From assembly GCA_965205235.1 (NCBI GenBank), contig CBDBGD010000007.1, positions 434,001 to 498,000 of the forward strand: DNA of 64,000 nt. Reading direction: 5' to 3'. Below are positions 34,579 through 43,148 of the stretch, one piece after another (the first letter of the stretch is position 1; each line of letters begins with the position of its first letter). Position numbers and translations under genes: made by a program. Origin of the DNA: CBDBGD01 sp965205235. Lineage in GTDB: Bacteria; Chloroflexota; Dehalococcoidia; Lucifugimonadales; UBA1127. The notes beneath the pieces were generated by a model that ran no database searches, was not told where the DNA came from, and was given only the letters and a program-made list of their open reading frames with translations.

Positions 34579-34625
34579 AAGCCACGTAGCTTTGGTTGGA
34601 CCTGGAAGAACGTCCGAGTGATCTT

Positions 34626-34659
34626 GCGGCGAGGCGCACGGGAATGTGCGCCTCGCCGC
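34626..34659 (+). terminator. Perfect 14-bp hairpin between binding protein and permease genes
   Basis: GCGGCGAGGCGCAC at 34626-34639 is the exact reverse complement of 34646-34659, with a 6-nt loop (GGGAAT). No T-run follows. In transport operons such hairpins often stabilise the upstream binding-protein mRNA or lower read-through to the permeases, which fits the need for excess binding protein. No gene lies in the 130-bp spacer. Confidence 0.7.
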
Positions 34660-34710
34660 CGTTGGCCCGCCCGCCGGGTTGAACGAGAAACCGGCCTTGG
34701 AGCCTGACGC

Positions 34711-35664
34711 ATGAAAGCGTACATCATACGACGCCTCCTGCTGGTGCCCGTCACCCTCTTCCTGGTGTCGATACTGATCTTCGGCATTCTGCGCGCGATC
34801 CCGGGCGACGTTGTCACCATGATCTTCGCCCAAGAGGGCGCCACCTACGACGAGCGCCTGGCCATCGACCTGCGCAGGGAGTTCGGCTTCGAACGTCCAA
34901 TCCACGTCCAGTACATCGACTGGGCGGGGCACTTCCTGCGCGGGGACTTTGGCGAGTCCTACTGGTTCAAGCGCCCTGCGCTAGACGTCCTGAAGGTCCG
35001 AGTCGTTCCGACCATCGAGATCATGGTCCTAGCGATGAGTGGCGGCGTGGTGATCGGCGGCATGGCCGGCATCATTGCGGCGGTCCGCAGGGACACGTGG
35101 GTGGACTACGTGGTGCGGTCCATAGCCGTGGCGGGTCTCACCATGCCTGCCTTCGTTGCCGCAATCCTTGTACTTATTGTCCTCATCACACTGTTCCACT
35201 GGACTCCGCCTGCGCGGTTCATGTACATCGAGGAGAGCTGGAAGGACCACCTATCAGCGATCGTCTGGCCGGCCGTGGTCCTCGCCTTCATCATGTCGGC
35301 GGGCTTCTCACGGGTGGTCCGAACGCAAATGCTGGAGGTGATCCGGGAGGACTATGTCCGAACGGCCCGTGCCAAGGGCCTGACCGAGTGGGTGGTGATT
35401 GGCCGCCACGTGCTTCGCAACGCCATGCTTCCCGTGCTGGGCCTCATGGGCGTGCAGGTCGCCTTTCTCATCAGCGGCTCCGTTGTGACGGAGGCAGTCT
35501 TCAACATCCCCGGGATGGGCACCGGTCTCCTGGAAGCAGCCAGAAACCGGGACTACACAGTCGTCCAGCTCTTCGTGGTCATCATGGTCATGATCGTCAT
35601 GACCACCAACCTCACGGTCGACCTCCTCTACGCCTGGATCGACCCCAGGATCAAGTACCGATGA
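34711..35664 (+). CDS. Peptide ABC transporter permease, DppB family
   Basis: A 317-residue inner-membrane protein with the N-terminal helix AYIIRRLLLVPVTLFLVSIL, a periplasmic loop (ARRLLRFGFERPIHVQYIDW region) and five further helices. The EAA loop that docks the ATPase is visible as VRTARAKGLTEWVVIGRHVLR. This is the DppB/OppB architecture. The start is ATG at 34711. The stop overlaps the DppC-like start by ATGA. Confidence 0.93.
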   Translation: MKAYIIRRLLLVPVTLFLVSILIFGILRAIPGDVVTMIFAQEGATYDERLAIDLRREFGFERPIHVQYIDWAGHFLRGDFGESYWFKRPALDVLKVRVVPTIEIMVLAMSGGVVIGGMAGIIAAVRRDTWVDYVVRSIAVAGLTMPAFVAAILVLIVLITLFHWTPPARFMYIEESWKDHLSAIVWPAVVLAFIMSAGFSRVVRTQMLEVIREDYVRTARAKGLTEWVVIGRHVLRNAMLPVLGLMGVQVAFLISGSVVTEAVFNIPGMGTGLLEAARNRDYTVVQLFVVIMVMIVMTTNLTVDLLYAWIDPRIKYR

Positions 35665-36563
35665 GCAGCAGGGGCGAGGCAGCGGCCGTCCTCTGGAGAG
35701 GACGGGAGCAGCGCATAGCGCAGCAGGCGCTCCATGGCCTCATGCGTTTCGCCCGCGCCAAGCCCCTGGGCATCATCGGCGGCGTGATCATTCTCATCGC
35801 CGTGGCCGTGAGTATCAGCGCCCCTCTCATTGCGCCCTACGACCCCCGGGAGTTCGTGGGGGCAAAGTTCGAGCCGCCGAACTCGGAGACCGTCCTGGGC
35901 ACGGACGCCCTGGGGCGCGACGTCCTCACACGCGTCATGTACGGGGGCCGACTCTCCCTGTTCGTCGGGTTGATCGCCGTCTTCGCGGGCGTGACTGTGG
36001 GCCTGCTGGTGGCGATGCTCAGCGGCTACGCCGGCGGCTGGGTGGACGCCCTGGTCCAGAGGTTCGTCGATGCGCTGCTGGCATTTCCCGGCATTGTCCT
36101 GGCCCTCTTCCTGGTCACGGCTATCTCCCCGTCGACAGGCTCGGTCATCGCGGCCATCGCCATCAGCTTCATCCCCTCCTGCGCGCGGACGATGGGCGCC
36201 CAGGTGCTGACGATCAAGGCGACGCCGTACATGGAGGCAGCCAAGGCTGTAGGCTGCTCTCATCTGCGAACGCTGACCAAGCACATGCTGCCGAACCTCC
36301 GCGCTCTCTACGTGGTTCTGCTGAGCCTCTACATCGGCGTGGCCATCATCATCGAGGCAACGCTGAGCTTCCTTGGCTTTGGCCCCAGCCCGGAGGTGTC
36401 GTCATGGGGGCGCATGGTGAGCGACGGGAGCAAGCAGATGTTCCTGGCAGGCCCGTGGGCGTCCCTGTGGCCGTCGCTGGCCATCGGCCTGGTGGTGTTC
36501 AGCTTCAACATGCTAGGCGACGCCATCCGGGACGTCTGGGACCCGCGGCTGCGAGGCGGGTAA
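35661..36563 (+). CDS. Peptide ABC transporter permease, DppC family
   Basis: A 300-residue permease with an N-terminal cytoplasmic segment, the first helix LGIIGGVIILIAVAVSISAP, the typical LGTDALGRDVLTRVMYGGRLS periplasmic stretch and a C-terminal EAA region (EAAKAVGCSHLRTLTKHMLP). It ends SFNMLGDAIRDVWDPRLRGG, the same tail preserved as a relict at 22,983-23,078. Translation is coupled to dppB by ATGA. The ATP-binding subunits are not in this window. Confidence 0.93.
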   Translation: MSSRGEAAAVLWRGREQRIAQQALHGLMRFARAKPLGIIGGVIILIAVAVSISAPLIAPYDPREFVGAKFEPPNSETVLGTDALGRDVLTRVMYGGRLSLFVGLIAVFAGVTVGLLVAMLSGYAGGWVDALVQRFVDALLAFPGIVLALFLVTAISPSTGSVIAAIAISFIPSCARTMGAQVLTIKATPYMEAAKAVGCSHLRTLTKHMLPNLRALYVVLLSLYIGVAIIIEATLSFLGFGPSPEVSSWGRMVSDGSKQMFLAGPWASLWPSLAIGLVVFSFNMLGDAIRDVWDPRLRGG

Positions 36564-36660
36564 CCATCCTGAGCCCGTGGTTCGACAAGCAGGGGTATTG
36601 CGTCCGACCATCCTAAGCTCGTGGTTCGACAGGCTCGGCACGAGCGGGAGTATTGCGTCC
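36564..36660. repeat. Two tandem REP-like units
   Basis: Unit 1 (36564-36606) and unit 2 (36608-36660) share CCATCCT, then a variant of GAGCtCGTGGTTCGACA, and both end in GTATTGCGTCC. The core GTGGTTCGACAGGCTC also occurs at about 62,226-62,252. Such palindromic intergenic units (REP/BIME-like) are scattered in many GC-rich genomes. They fall in the 138-bp spacer between the permease and the hydrolase gene. Confidence 0.7.
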
Positions 36661-36701
36661 ACCTGAGCTCGTCCTGAGCGTGTCGCAAGAAGGAGACGGC
36701 G

Positions 36702-37367
36702 ATGCAGATAGTCCACGGGAAGAGCGTGTTCGACTCCCTCGCCGAGGTGGTGGACCCCAAGCACACCGCCGTAGTCGTCGTCGACATGCAGAACGACCTG
36801 GTCTCGCCGGAGGGCCTGGCAGGACGGCGCGGCGGGAACGTGTCCGCCCAGCGTGCGATCCTTCCAACCCTCCAGCGGCTCATCGACGCGGCCCGCGGGG
36901 CCGGCGCCCGCGTGGTGTACATCCAGTTCGTGACGGAGAAGAGCTACGCCTCCTTGCACCCTTCCTGGATATACCGCTACCGCGTCCTCAACTGGGCCAA
37001 CCAGGCCCTGGACAAGAGGGTCATGGAGGACGAATGGGGGTCGGAGGTGGTGGAGGAGATTGCGCCCCAACCCGGGGACATCCGCGTGAAGAAGCACCGG
37101 GAGAGCGCCTTCATCGGCACGGAGTTGGACCGCATCCTGCGCTCGAACGGGGTGCGGTCGGTCATCGTCGTGGGCACGGCCACCGGCGGCTGCGTCCAGT
37201 CCACGGTGCAGGACGCCCAATGGCTCGACTACTACGCCGTGGTGGCCCGGGACTGCGTGCCGGGCGGCGAAAGCTGGCGGAACAAGGTCGGCCTCGCCCT
37301 CATGGCGGAGGCGTGCGACACGCCCACGGCGGAAGATATCATCGCTCTGTGGGAGGCCGCCGCGTAG
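36702..37367 (+). CDS. Isochorismatase-family cysteine hydrolase
   Basis: A 221-residue alpha/beta enzyme with the catalytic triad D28 (VVVVDMQNDL), K131 (VKKHRESAF) and C164 (GTATGGCVQST), including the preceding cis-peptide region. Members hydrolyse isochorismate, nicotinamide, N-carbamoyl amines or peroxyureidoacrylate; the long insert with YRYRVLNWANQALDKR is more like the amidase-type members. Start ATG follows AAGGAGA. It is followed by a convergent SDR gene. Confidence 0.9.
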   Translation: MQIVHGKSVFDSLAEVVDPKHTAVVVVDMQNDLVSPEGLAGRRGGNVSAQRAILPTLQRLIDAARGAGARVVYIQFVTEKSYASLHPSWIYRYRVLNWANQALDKRVMEDEWGSEVVEEIAPQPGDIRVKKHRESAFIGTELDRILRSNGVRSVIVVGTATGGCVQSTVQDAQWLDYYAVVARDCVPGGESWRNKVGLALMAEACDTPTAEDIIALWEAAA

Positions 37368-37377
37368 CGACCGGCGC

Positions 37378-38172
37378 CTAGAGGTAGAACATCCCGCCGT
37401 TTACCAGGAACCCCTGGCCTGTCATGTAGCTGGACTCGTCGGACGCGAGGAAGGCGACGACGTTCGCCAGCTCCTCCGGCGTCCCGGCCCGGCCCATGGG
37501 CACCGTGTCCCGCAGGAACCTGTCCGCGTCCATGTCCGGAGTCGCCATCCACGGCGGGACGCCGGAGGCCTTCTGGTCGCGGTAGTACTTGGTCCTGGGC
37601 GGCGTGGCCATCGAGCCGGGGCAGATGTAGTTGACCGTCACGCCGAACGGCGCGACCTCCGTCGCCAGGGCGCGGGTGAAGCTGATCTTGCCCGCCGTGC
37701 TCGCCGCGGTGTGGACACCCCGGGTCCGCTGCATGAACGCCACGTGACCGGCAATGTTCACGATCCTGCCCCACCCCTTGTCGACCATGGGCTTAATGAA
37801 GGCGCGGGTGACGTAGAAGAGGCTGTGCAGATTGATGTCCATGATCTGGTGCCAGTCGTCGGGTTCCATCTCCAGCATGGGCACGTAGGGGCTGACGCCC
37901 ACGTTGTTGATGAGGATGTCGACGACGCCGTAGCGGTCGGCAACCTGCGCGCGCATGCTCTCGACCTGCTCGGGGTCGGTGACGTCGGCGACGATGGCGA
38001 TGCTGTCGACGCCCAGGGCGCGGACCTCGCCGGCGACGGCCTCGGCCTCCTCCGGCGTGCCGCGGGAGTTGACGACGATGTTTGCGCCGTCCTGGGCCAG
38101 CCGCAGCGCGCAGGCCTTCCCCAGGCTGCGGCCTGAGCCCGTGATCAGCGCAGTCTTGCCCTTGAGCCTCAT
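37378..38172 (-). CDS. Short-chain dehydrogenase/reductase lacking the YxxxK motif
   Basis: A 264-residue classical-length SDR. The cofactor site TGSGRSLGKA (TGxxxxxG, 11-18), DILINNVG (86-92) and N114 are present, and the C-terminal GRAGTPEELANVVAFLASDE is canonical. But where the family has Y-x-x-x-K the protein reads T155-A-A-S-T159 (VHTAASTAGK), and the catalytic Ser position falls in NIAGHVA. Three of four tetrad residues are thus missing, so oxidoreductase activity is doubtful; a binding or scaffold role is possible. It is followed on the same strand, 51 bp upstream, by an amidohydrolase. Confidence 0.85.
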   Translation of the reverse strand: MRLKGKTALITGSGRSLGKACALRLAQDGANIVVNSRGTPEEAEAVAGEVRALGVDSIAIVADVTDPEQVESMRAQVADRYGVVDILINNVGVSPYVPMLEMEPDDWHQIMDINLHSLFYVTRAFIKPMVDKGWGRIVNIAGHVAFMQRTRGVHTAASTAGKISFTRALATEVAPFGVTVNYICPGSMATPPRTKYYRDQKASGVPPWMATPDMDADRFLRDTVPMGRAGTPEELANVVAFLASDESSYMTGQGFLVNGGMFYL

Positions 38173-38223
38173 CTCCTCACCTCCGGCACGCTCTGATTTC
38201 GCCCGTTGAGTCTCGCCGGAGCC

Positions 38224-39435
38224 CTACTCGCCCATGCGGTAGAGCATCACCGCGTTGTCGCAGGTGATCTTGCGGAAGTCCGCCGGCGGCAGGTTTCCCA
38301 TCGTGTCCTGCACGATCTCTCTCGAGTCGGGCCAGACGCCGTCGGGGTGAGGGTAGTCGGAGCCCCACATCAGGTTGTCGACGCCGATGAGATGGGCCAT
38401 CTGCCCCACCATGGGCTCTTCCTGGAAGGTGGTCGCGCCCTGGCGAGTCCAGTACTCGCTGGGCAGCATCTCCATCGGCGGATCGAGCTTCTCGCCCAGC
38501 TTGCGCTCGTGGTAGATGTGGTCGACGCGCCCCAGCACGAAGGGGATCCACGCGCCGCCCATCTCGCCCAGGACGAAGCGGAAGTCGGGGTAGTTCTGGC
38601 ACGCGCCGCTCATGAGGATGCCCGCCAGCCACTGCGAGCCGGAAAGCTGCCCCAGCGGCAGCAGCGTCCCCTGGTATGCCAGCTCGTTCTGGTTGGCCTG
38701 CCGGCCCAGGAGCAGGGAGCTGGTCTCCGTGCTCCCGTTGGGTGGCGGCGGCACCGGGAGCTGGCCGCCTCCCACGTGGAAGGAGATGGGCATGCGGGTC
38801 TCGGCCACGGCCTCCCATAGCGGGTCCCAGTAGCCGTCGCGGGTGTAGATGGGGTGGGAGACTTCGCTGGCGATGAGGTCGCAGCCCCGCAGCGGCCCCA
38901 GGGTCGCCGCACGGCGAAGCTCCTCCGCGGCGGCGTGGGGCTCGTGCACCGGGATGCACGCGAGGGCGTAGAAGCGGCCCGGCTTGCGGGTGCAGAAGTC
39001 GGCGATCCAGTCGTTGTAGATGCGATAGCTCGCCGTCAGCACCTCCGGGTCCTTGATCCGAATGCCGACGCCGGTCATGCCGTAGATGAGCTCCGCCTGG
39101 ATGCCGTCGAGGTCCTGGTCGCGGACGCGCTGCTCGGGGTCGATGACGTGGGGGCCGCCGTCGTAGTAGCCGGCGTCCCACATGCGGTCGGTGCGTGCGC
39201 TGATGCCGCGCTCCGGCGGACGAAAGCCAAAGCCCATGCCGCCGTAGACGCCCAGTTCAGCCCCGTCGGCCTTCCACACGCCGTGGTAGAGGCCGTACTT
39301 GCTCTCCTTGCTGGGCGACTCCTCCACTCGGGGCACCCGGTCCGCCAGGTGCGCCGGTGCGTTCGACGTGAACAGGTCCCCCGGCAGCCAGCTCATGTCC
39401 ATGTGGCAGTCCGCAGAGACGAACGTGTAGTCCAT
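38224..39435 (-). CDS. Amidohydrolase family 2 (metal-dependent TIM barrel)
   Basis: A 403-residue enzyme of the amidohydrolase-2/ACMSD type. It begins YTFVSADCHMDMS, where the usual D-x-H metal motif is D-C-H, and has DYPHPDGVWPDS near the C-terminus (the late metal-site Asp region). Members decarboxylate or hydrolyse aromatic and related acids; substrate unknown. ATG 39435 follows AAGGAGGAGG; 37 upstream codons are open but basic and unlikely. A paralogue lies at 60448-61596. Confidence 0.85.
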   Translation of the reverse strand: MDYTFVSADCHMDMSWLPGDLFTSNAPAHLADRVPRVEESPSKESKYGLYHGVWKADGAELGVYGGMGFGFRPPERGISARTDRMWDAGYYDGGPHVIDPEQRVRDQDLDGIQAELIYGMTGVGIRIKDPEVLTASYRIYNDWIADFCTRKPGRFYALACIPVHEPHAAAEELRRAATLGPLRGCDLIASEVSHPIYTRDGYWDPLWEAVAETRMPISFHVGGGQLPVPPPPNGSTETSSLLLGRQANQNELAYQGTLLPLGQLSGSQWLAGILMSGACQNYPDFRFVLGEMGGAWIPFVLGRVDHIYHERKLGEKLDPPMEMLPSEYWTRQGATTFQEEPMVGQMAHLIGVDNLMWGSDYPHPDGVWPDSREIVQDTMGNLPPADFRKITCDNAVMLYRMGE

Positions 39436-39559
39436 CGGCCTCCTCCTTCTTCGAAATCCCGTCAGCCCCGCACGGGGAGCCGTCCCCTCTCGACGGTGAG
39501 TGCGGCGCTTGAGGCGGATGCTACACGCGCGGGTGTGGCGCGTCAATGGTGGAGCCCCC

Positions 39560-40435
39560 CTACGGTGACACCGCGATCAGCGTCAGGCCGGCGACGACGA
39601 AAGCAGCGCCCAGCAGGCGGCCCCTGCCCGACTGCTCCTTCAGCACGACCATCCCCAGCAGCACGCCGAACACGATGCCCACCTCTCGGGCGGGGGCGAC
39701 GTAGCTCACCTGCGACAGCGAGAACGCGGTCAGCGCCAGCCCGTACGCCACGAAGAACAGCAGCCCTGCCACCACGATGGGCCGTGCGTTGCTCGACCAC
39801 TCCTCCCGCACCAGCGCCGGCCCGTACCTGCGCAGAACGTACGGCGCAAGCGCGACGGCGCTCACGATCGTCAGTAAGTACATGTAGAGGAAGGGCTGGA
39901 CGTGCTCCACCGCGCGCTTGTCCACGAGCGAGTAGACGGTGATGGTCATCCCGGTGACGATGGCGTAGCGCACGCCCGCGTCCCGCAGCAGCGCCCACGG
40001 CCTCGCGAGGATCTGTCGAAGGCGGCCCCACCAGGAGACGACGTAGATGCCGACGACGATGAGCGCAATGCCAACCATGGCGGGCAGCGCCACGTGCTCG
40101 CCCAGCAGCACGACCGCCAGCACTGGCACTAGCATGGGGCCGATGCCCCGGGCGATGGGGTAGACCAGCCCCAGGTCGCCTCGGGAGTATGCCCGGCCGA
40201 GCATGACGAAGTAGAAGGCCTGCAGCGCCGCGGAGACGAGGACGAACCAGTATCCCGGCCCGGCTACGGGGTGGGACAGGAACAGGCCAACACCCAGAGG
40301 TAGCAGCACGACGCTCGTGCTGATGAGGAGCGCCCACGCAAAGACCTCCTGGTTTCCGGCGCGCTTCAGCAGCAGGTTCCACGTCGCGTGGCACAGCGCC
40401 GACAGCAGGACCAGCCCCAGAGCAAATGCGGTCAT
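39560..40435 (-). CDS. EamA/DMT-family membrane transporter
   Basis: A 291-residue integral membrane protein with about ten hydrophobic helices in two EamA halves (first half from LGLVLLSALCHATWNLLLKR, second from YAIVTGMTITVYSLVDKR). Typical length. DMT proteins export or import amino acids, nucleotide-sugars or other metabolites; this one is unassigned. It is divergent from the next large membrane gene. Confidence 0.88.
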   Translation of the reverse strand: MTAFALGLVLLSALCHATWNLLLKRAGNQEVFAWALLISTSVVLLPLGVGLFLSHPVAGPGYWFVLVSAALQAFYFVMLGRAYSRGDLGLVYPIARGIGPMLVPVLAVVLLGEHVALPAMVGIALIVVGIYVVSWWGRLRQILARPWALLRDAGVRYAIVTGMTITVYSLVDKRAVEHVQPFLYMYLLTIVSAVALAPYVLRRYGPALVREEWSSNARPIVVAGLLFFVAYGLALTAFSLSQVSYVAPAREVGIVFGVLLGMVVLKEQSGRGRLLGAAFVVAGLTLIAVSP

Positions 40436-40571
40436 GCGGCCATTGTATCCGGCGGGGCCGCATCCGGCCTGGGGCTGACGACCTTCTCGACGGCAGGTTC
40501 CGCGGCGGGCCTCCCCGCGCTATGCTGTGCCCTGCGAGAGCTCGAGGCGTGGCCTCGAGCGCGACGGAGGC

Positions 40572-41891
40572 ATGATGGACCCTGCGCTGAAGACGGCGCT
40601 GAGCGTGGTGCTGGGGTTGGCGGTCGCCGCCGGCCTTGGCTTCTACCTGGTCGTGGTCAACGCCACCCGGCAACTGGACGACGCCGCGGCCTACAACGCC
40701 GCGCTGGTCGAGGCCGACGCCTACGCCCGCATCTACGACGAGGTGCTGCCGGACGAGGCGTTGGAGGATGAGACGAGCGATCTCCTGGGAAACGTTGCCA
40801 TCTCAGACCAGGACGACGTCGTTGACGTCCTCCGCCAGGTCTTTCCCCCGGACTACCTGCAAGAGCAGACCGAAGCCAACGTCGAACGCTTCACCGCCTT
40901 CCTCCGCCACGAACGGGACGACCTGGCGCTCTACGTCGAGCTTGCGGCGCCGCTGGAGCGCATCGAGCCGGCGGTGCTCGACAAGGTTCATCGGTACATC
41001 GCCGACGAGATGGAGATCGAGGCCCCGCAGTCACCGGGCTGCTCGCCGTCGACCGTGCAGCGCATGGCCCATGCCTACGCCGAGCGCTACGCACAGGTGT
41101 CGGACGGCATGCTCCCGCTGTCGGCGCCGTCACTGAACACCCTGCCCCGGGAGTGCCGCCGAGGAGAGTTCGACCGCTGGTTCGACGTGGTCCTCGAGCA
41201 CCCCTCGACAGACCCCCAGACGGCCCAAGCCCTCCGAGACGCCCGAGAGGACATGCGGAGCACCTTCGTCGACGGCGACACCAGGGCGTTCTTGAAGGCC
41301 GCAGCCGGGCCGCTGGTGAAGCCGCAAGTCGACGACGCCATCGCCGACCTGCGCCAGGACCTCCAGCCCAACGACCGCCTCGACCTCGTGGAGTGGCTGG
41401 CTGACGATCCGGAGGGCGCCGACAGGGCGGAGTTCGACGACCTGGCCGAGGACGTGCGCGACGGCCTGAGCGACGTCAACGGACTCGGAAGGTGGCTGGC
41501 CCTGGTTGTGGTTGCGGTGGCAGGCCTCCTCCTGGCGGCCGTCCACCTGCCTCGGCCAGACGCGATGCTACGCTGGCCCGGCGTCGCCCTGGTGGTAGGT
41601 GGGGGGTTGTCCCTGGTGGCAGGGCTCGTCCTGAATTCGGGTCTTTCCGCACTCATCAACGCGGCGGCAGCGGAGGACGTCTCAACCGACGACGGCGACG
41701 TGCCGGACCCGGCTGTTGAGCTGATCGCAGACGTGCTTGAGGTCTTCACCCGCGAGGTCACGTCCGGGTTCATGCCCGCCGCGGTGGCGGTGATGGTGGT
41801 GGGCGCCGTCCTGATCGTTGCGTCCGTGGTCCACGGCAGGCTGTCGTCGCAGTCGGAGAGCGTTCGCCGTCCGCCGGGGACGCGCCGGTAG
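40572..41891 (+). CDS. Membrane protein of unknown function
   Basis: A 439-residue protein: an N-terminal helix (TALSVVLGLAVAAGLGFYLVV), a large acidic extracytoplasmic helical domain (about 35-310) and three C-terminal helices (WLALVVVAVAGLLLAAV, GVALVVGGGLSLVAGLVL and VAVMVVGAVLIVASVV). No family recognised. ATG 40572 or the next codon (40575) follows GGAGG. The intergenic 40 bp to the SRAP gene suggests co-transcription. Confidence 0.75.
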   Translation: MMDPALKTALSVVLGLAVAAGLGFYLVVVNATRQLDDAAAYNAALVEADAYARIYDEVLPDEALEDETSDLLGNVAISDQDDVVDVLRQVFPPDYLQEQTEANVERFTAFLRHERDDLALYVELAAPLERIEPAVLDKVHRYIADEMEIEAPQSPGCSPSTVQRMAHAYAERYAQVSDGMLPLSAPSLNTLPRECRRGEFDRWFDVVLEHPSTDPQTAQALRDAREDMRSTFVDGDTRAFLKAAAGPLVKPQVDDAIADLRQDLQPNDRLDLVEWLADDPEGADRAEFDDLAEDVRDGLSDVNGLGRWLALVVVAVAGLLLAAVHLPRPDAMLRWPGVALVVGGGLSLVAGLVLNSGLSALINAAAAEDVSTDDGDVPDPAVELIADVLEVFTREVTSGFMPAAVAVMVVGAVLIVASVVHGRLSSQSESVRRPPGTRR

Positions 41892-41931
41892 AGTTGCGCA
41901 GCCGCCCCGTCGAGTCCATCATGGGTGGGAC

Positions 41932-42597
41932 GTGTGCGGCAGATACAGCCTGATAGCGGACCTTGGAGCGCTGGCGCGGCGGTTCTTGTTCGACGCCCGC
42001 CAGCTGTCCCTCGAAGCGTCCTACAACATCGCTCCCACGCAGCAGGTCCTCACCGTCGTCGGCGGTGAGCAGCGCCGCGGTGGCTTCATGCGATGGGGGC
42101 TGGTCCCGCACTGGGCCAAGGACCTGTCCGGCGGCGCTCGCATGATCAACGCACGGGCCGAAACCGTGGCCGAGCGGCCCGCCTTCCGCGACGCGCTCCG
42201 ATGGCAACGGTGCCTGGTCCTCGCCGACGGCTTCTACGAGTGGCACAGGAGTCCCACAGGCCGAAGGCCCATGCGCATCGTCATGCGGTCGGGGGAGCCC
42301 TTCGCCTTTGCGGGGCTCTGGGCCGTGTGGAGGGACTCGCAAGGTGTTCGCGTCCCGTCATGCACCATCATCACCACCACAGCGAACGACCTGCTCGCGC
42401 CCATCCACGACCGGATGCCGGTGGTGCTGCCGCAGGGCCTGGAGGAGCTCTGGCTGGACCGCAGCGTCGACGACCCCGACGTGCTCGCCAGCGTGCTGTC
42501 GCCCTACGCCGACGATGCGCTGACGGCGTACGAGGTTTCGACCCTGGTCAACTCGGCCGCCAACAACGGCCCGGAGGTCATCGAGGCGATGGCATGA
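41932..42597 (+). CDS. SRAP-domain abasic-site DNA-protein crosslink enzyme (YedK/HMCES)
   Basis: A 221-residue SOS-response-associated peptidase domain. The GTG start places Cys at position 2 (V-C-G-R-Y), the residue that forms a thiazolidine with abasic DNA after removal of the initiator. The other active-site residues are N73 (MINARAETV), E103 (DGFYEWH) and H159 (IHDRMPVVL), matching YedK positions. The protein shields single-stranded abasic sites at replication forks. It leads an operon with four further genes, each overlapping by 4 bp. Confidence 0.93.
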   Translation: MCGRYSLIADLGALARRFLFDARQLSLEASYNIAPTQQVLTVVGGEQRRGGFMRWGLVPHWAKDLSGGARMINARAETVAERPAFRDALRWQRCLVLADGFYEWHRSPTGRRPMRIVMRSGEPFAFAGLWAVWRDSQGVRVPSCTIITTTANDLLAPIHDRMPVVLPQGLEELWLDRSVDDPDVLASVLSPYADDALTAYEVSTLVNSAANNGPEVIEAMA

Positions 42598-43148
42598 CCT
42601 CCTTCCTGCCGATCGCGACCGAGCGGCTGGTCCTTCGCGATTTCACGATGGAGGACACGCCCGCAGTCCACCGCTATGGCTCCGACCCCGATGTGGTCCG
42701 CTACATGCCGTGGGGCCCCAACACGTGGAAGGACACGGAGGAATTCCTCCAGCGCAAGCTGGACGACCAGCGCGCCGACCCCAGAGGCTACTTCGACCTT
42801 GCTGTGACCCTGGCCTCCAGCGGTGAGCTCATCGGGGCCTGCGGCCTCACCATCATCTCCACGCAGCGGCTCCAGGCGGCCATAGGTTATGCCTACAGGC
42901 GAGACGTCTGGGGCAACGGCTACGCCACAGAGGCGGCCAAAGCGCTCGTCGCGTTTGGGTTCGATGAGCTCGGGATGCACCGCATCTTCACCTACTGCGA
43001 CGTGGACAACATCGCATCGGCCCGTGTGCTGGAGAAGACGGGGATGCAGCGGGAAGGCCGGGTGCGCCACGATGCGTTCATGCACGGCCAGTGGCGTGAC
43101 TCGTACCTCTACGCCATCCTCGAAGACGACCGGCGGGACAGGCAGTGA
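42594..43148 (+). CDS. GNAT acetyltransferase, RimJ/RimL-like
   Basis: A 184-residue protein with ATERLVLRDF at the start, the acetyl-CoA loop region RDVWGNGYATEAAKALVAFG and the C-terminal NIASARVLEKTGMQREG motif of RimJ/RimL-type acetyltransferases. Substrate unknown: protein N-termini or small amines. ATG overlaps the SRAP stop (ATGA) and its own stop overlaps the hydrolase start (GTGA). Confidence 0.9.
   Translation: MTSFLPIATERLVLRDFTMEDTPAVHRYGSDPDVVRYMPWGPNTWKDTEEFLQRKLDDQRADPRGYFDLAVTLASSGELIGACGLTIISTQRLQAAIGYAYRRDVWGNGYATEAAKALVAFGFDELGMHRIFTYCDVDNIASARVLEKTGMQREGRVRHDAFMHGQWRDSYLYAILEDDRRDRQ

Noticed and set aside
32707..34932. A 741-codon open frame antisense to the peptide-binding protein
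   Set aside because: Shadow of a GC-rich gene, rich in His/Asp/Val repeats with no domain.
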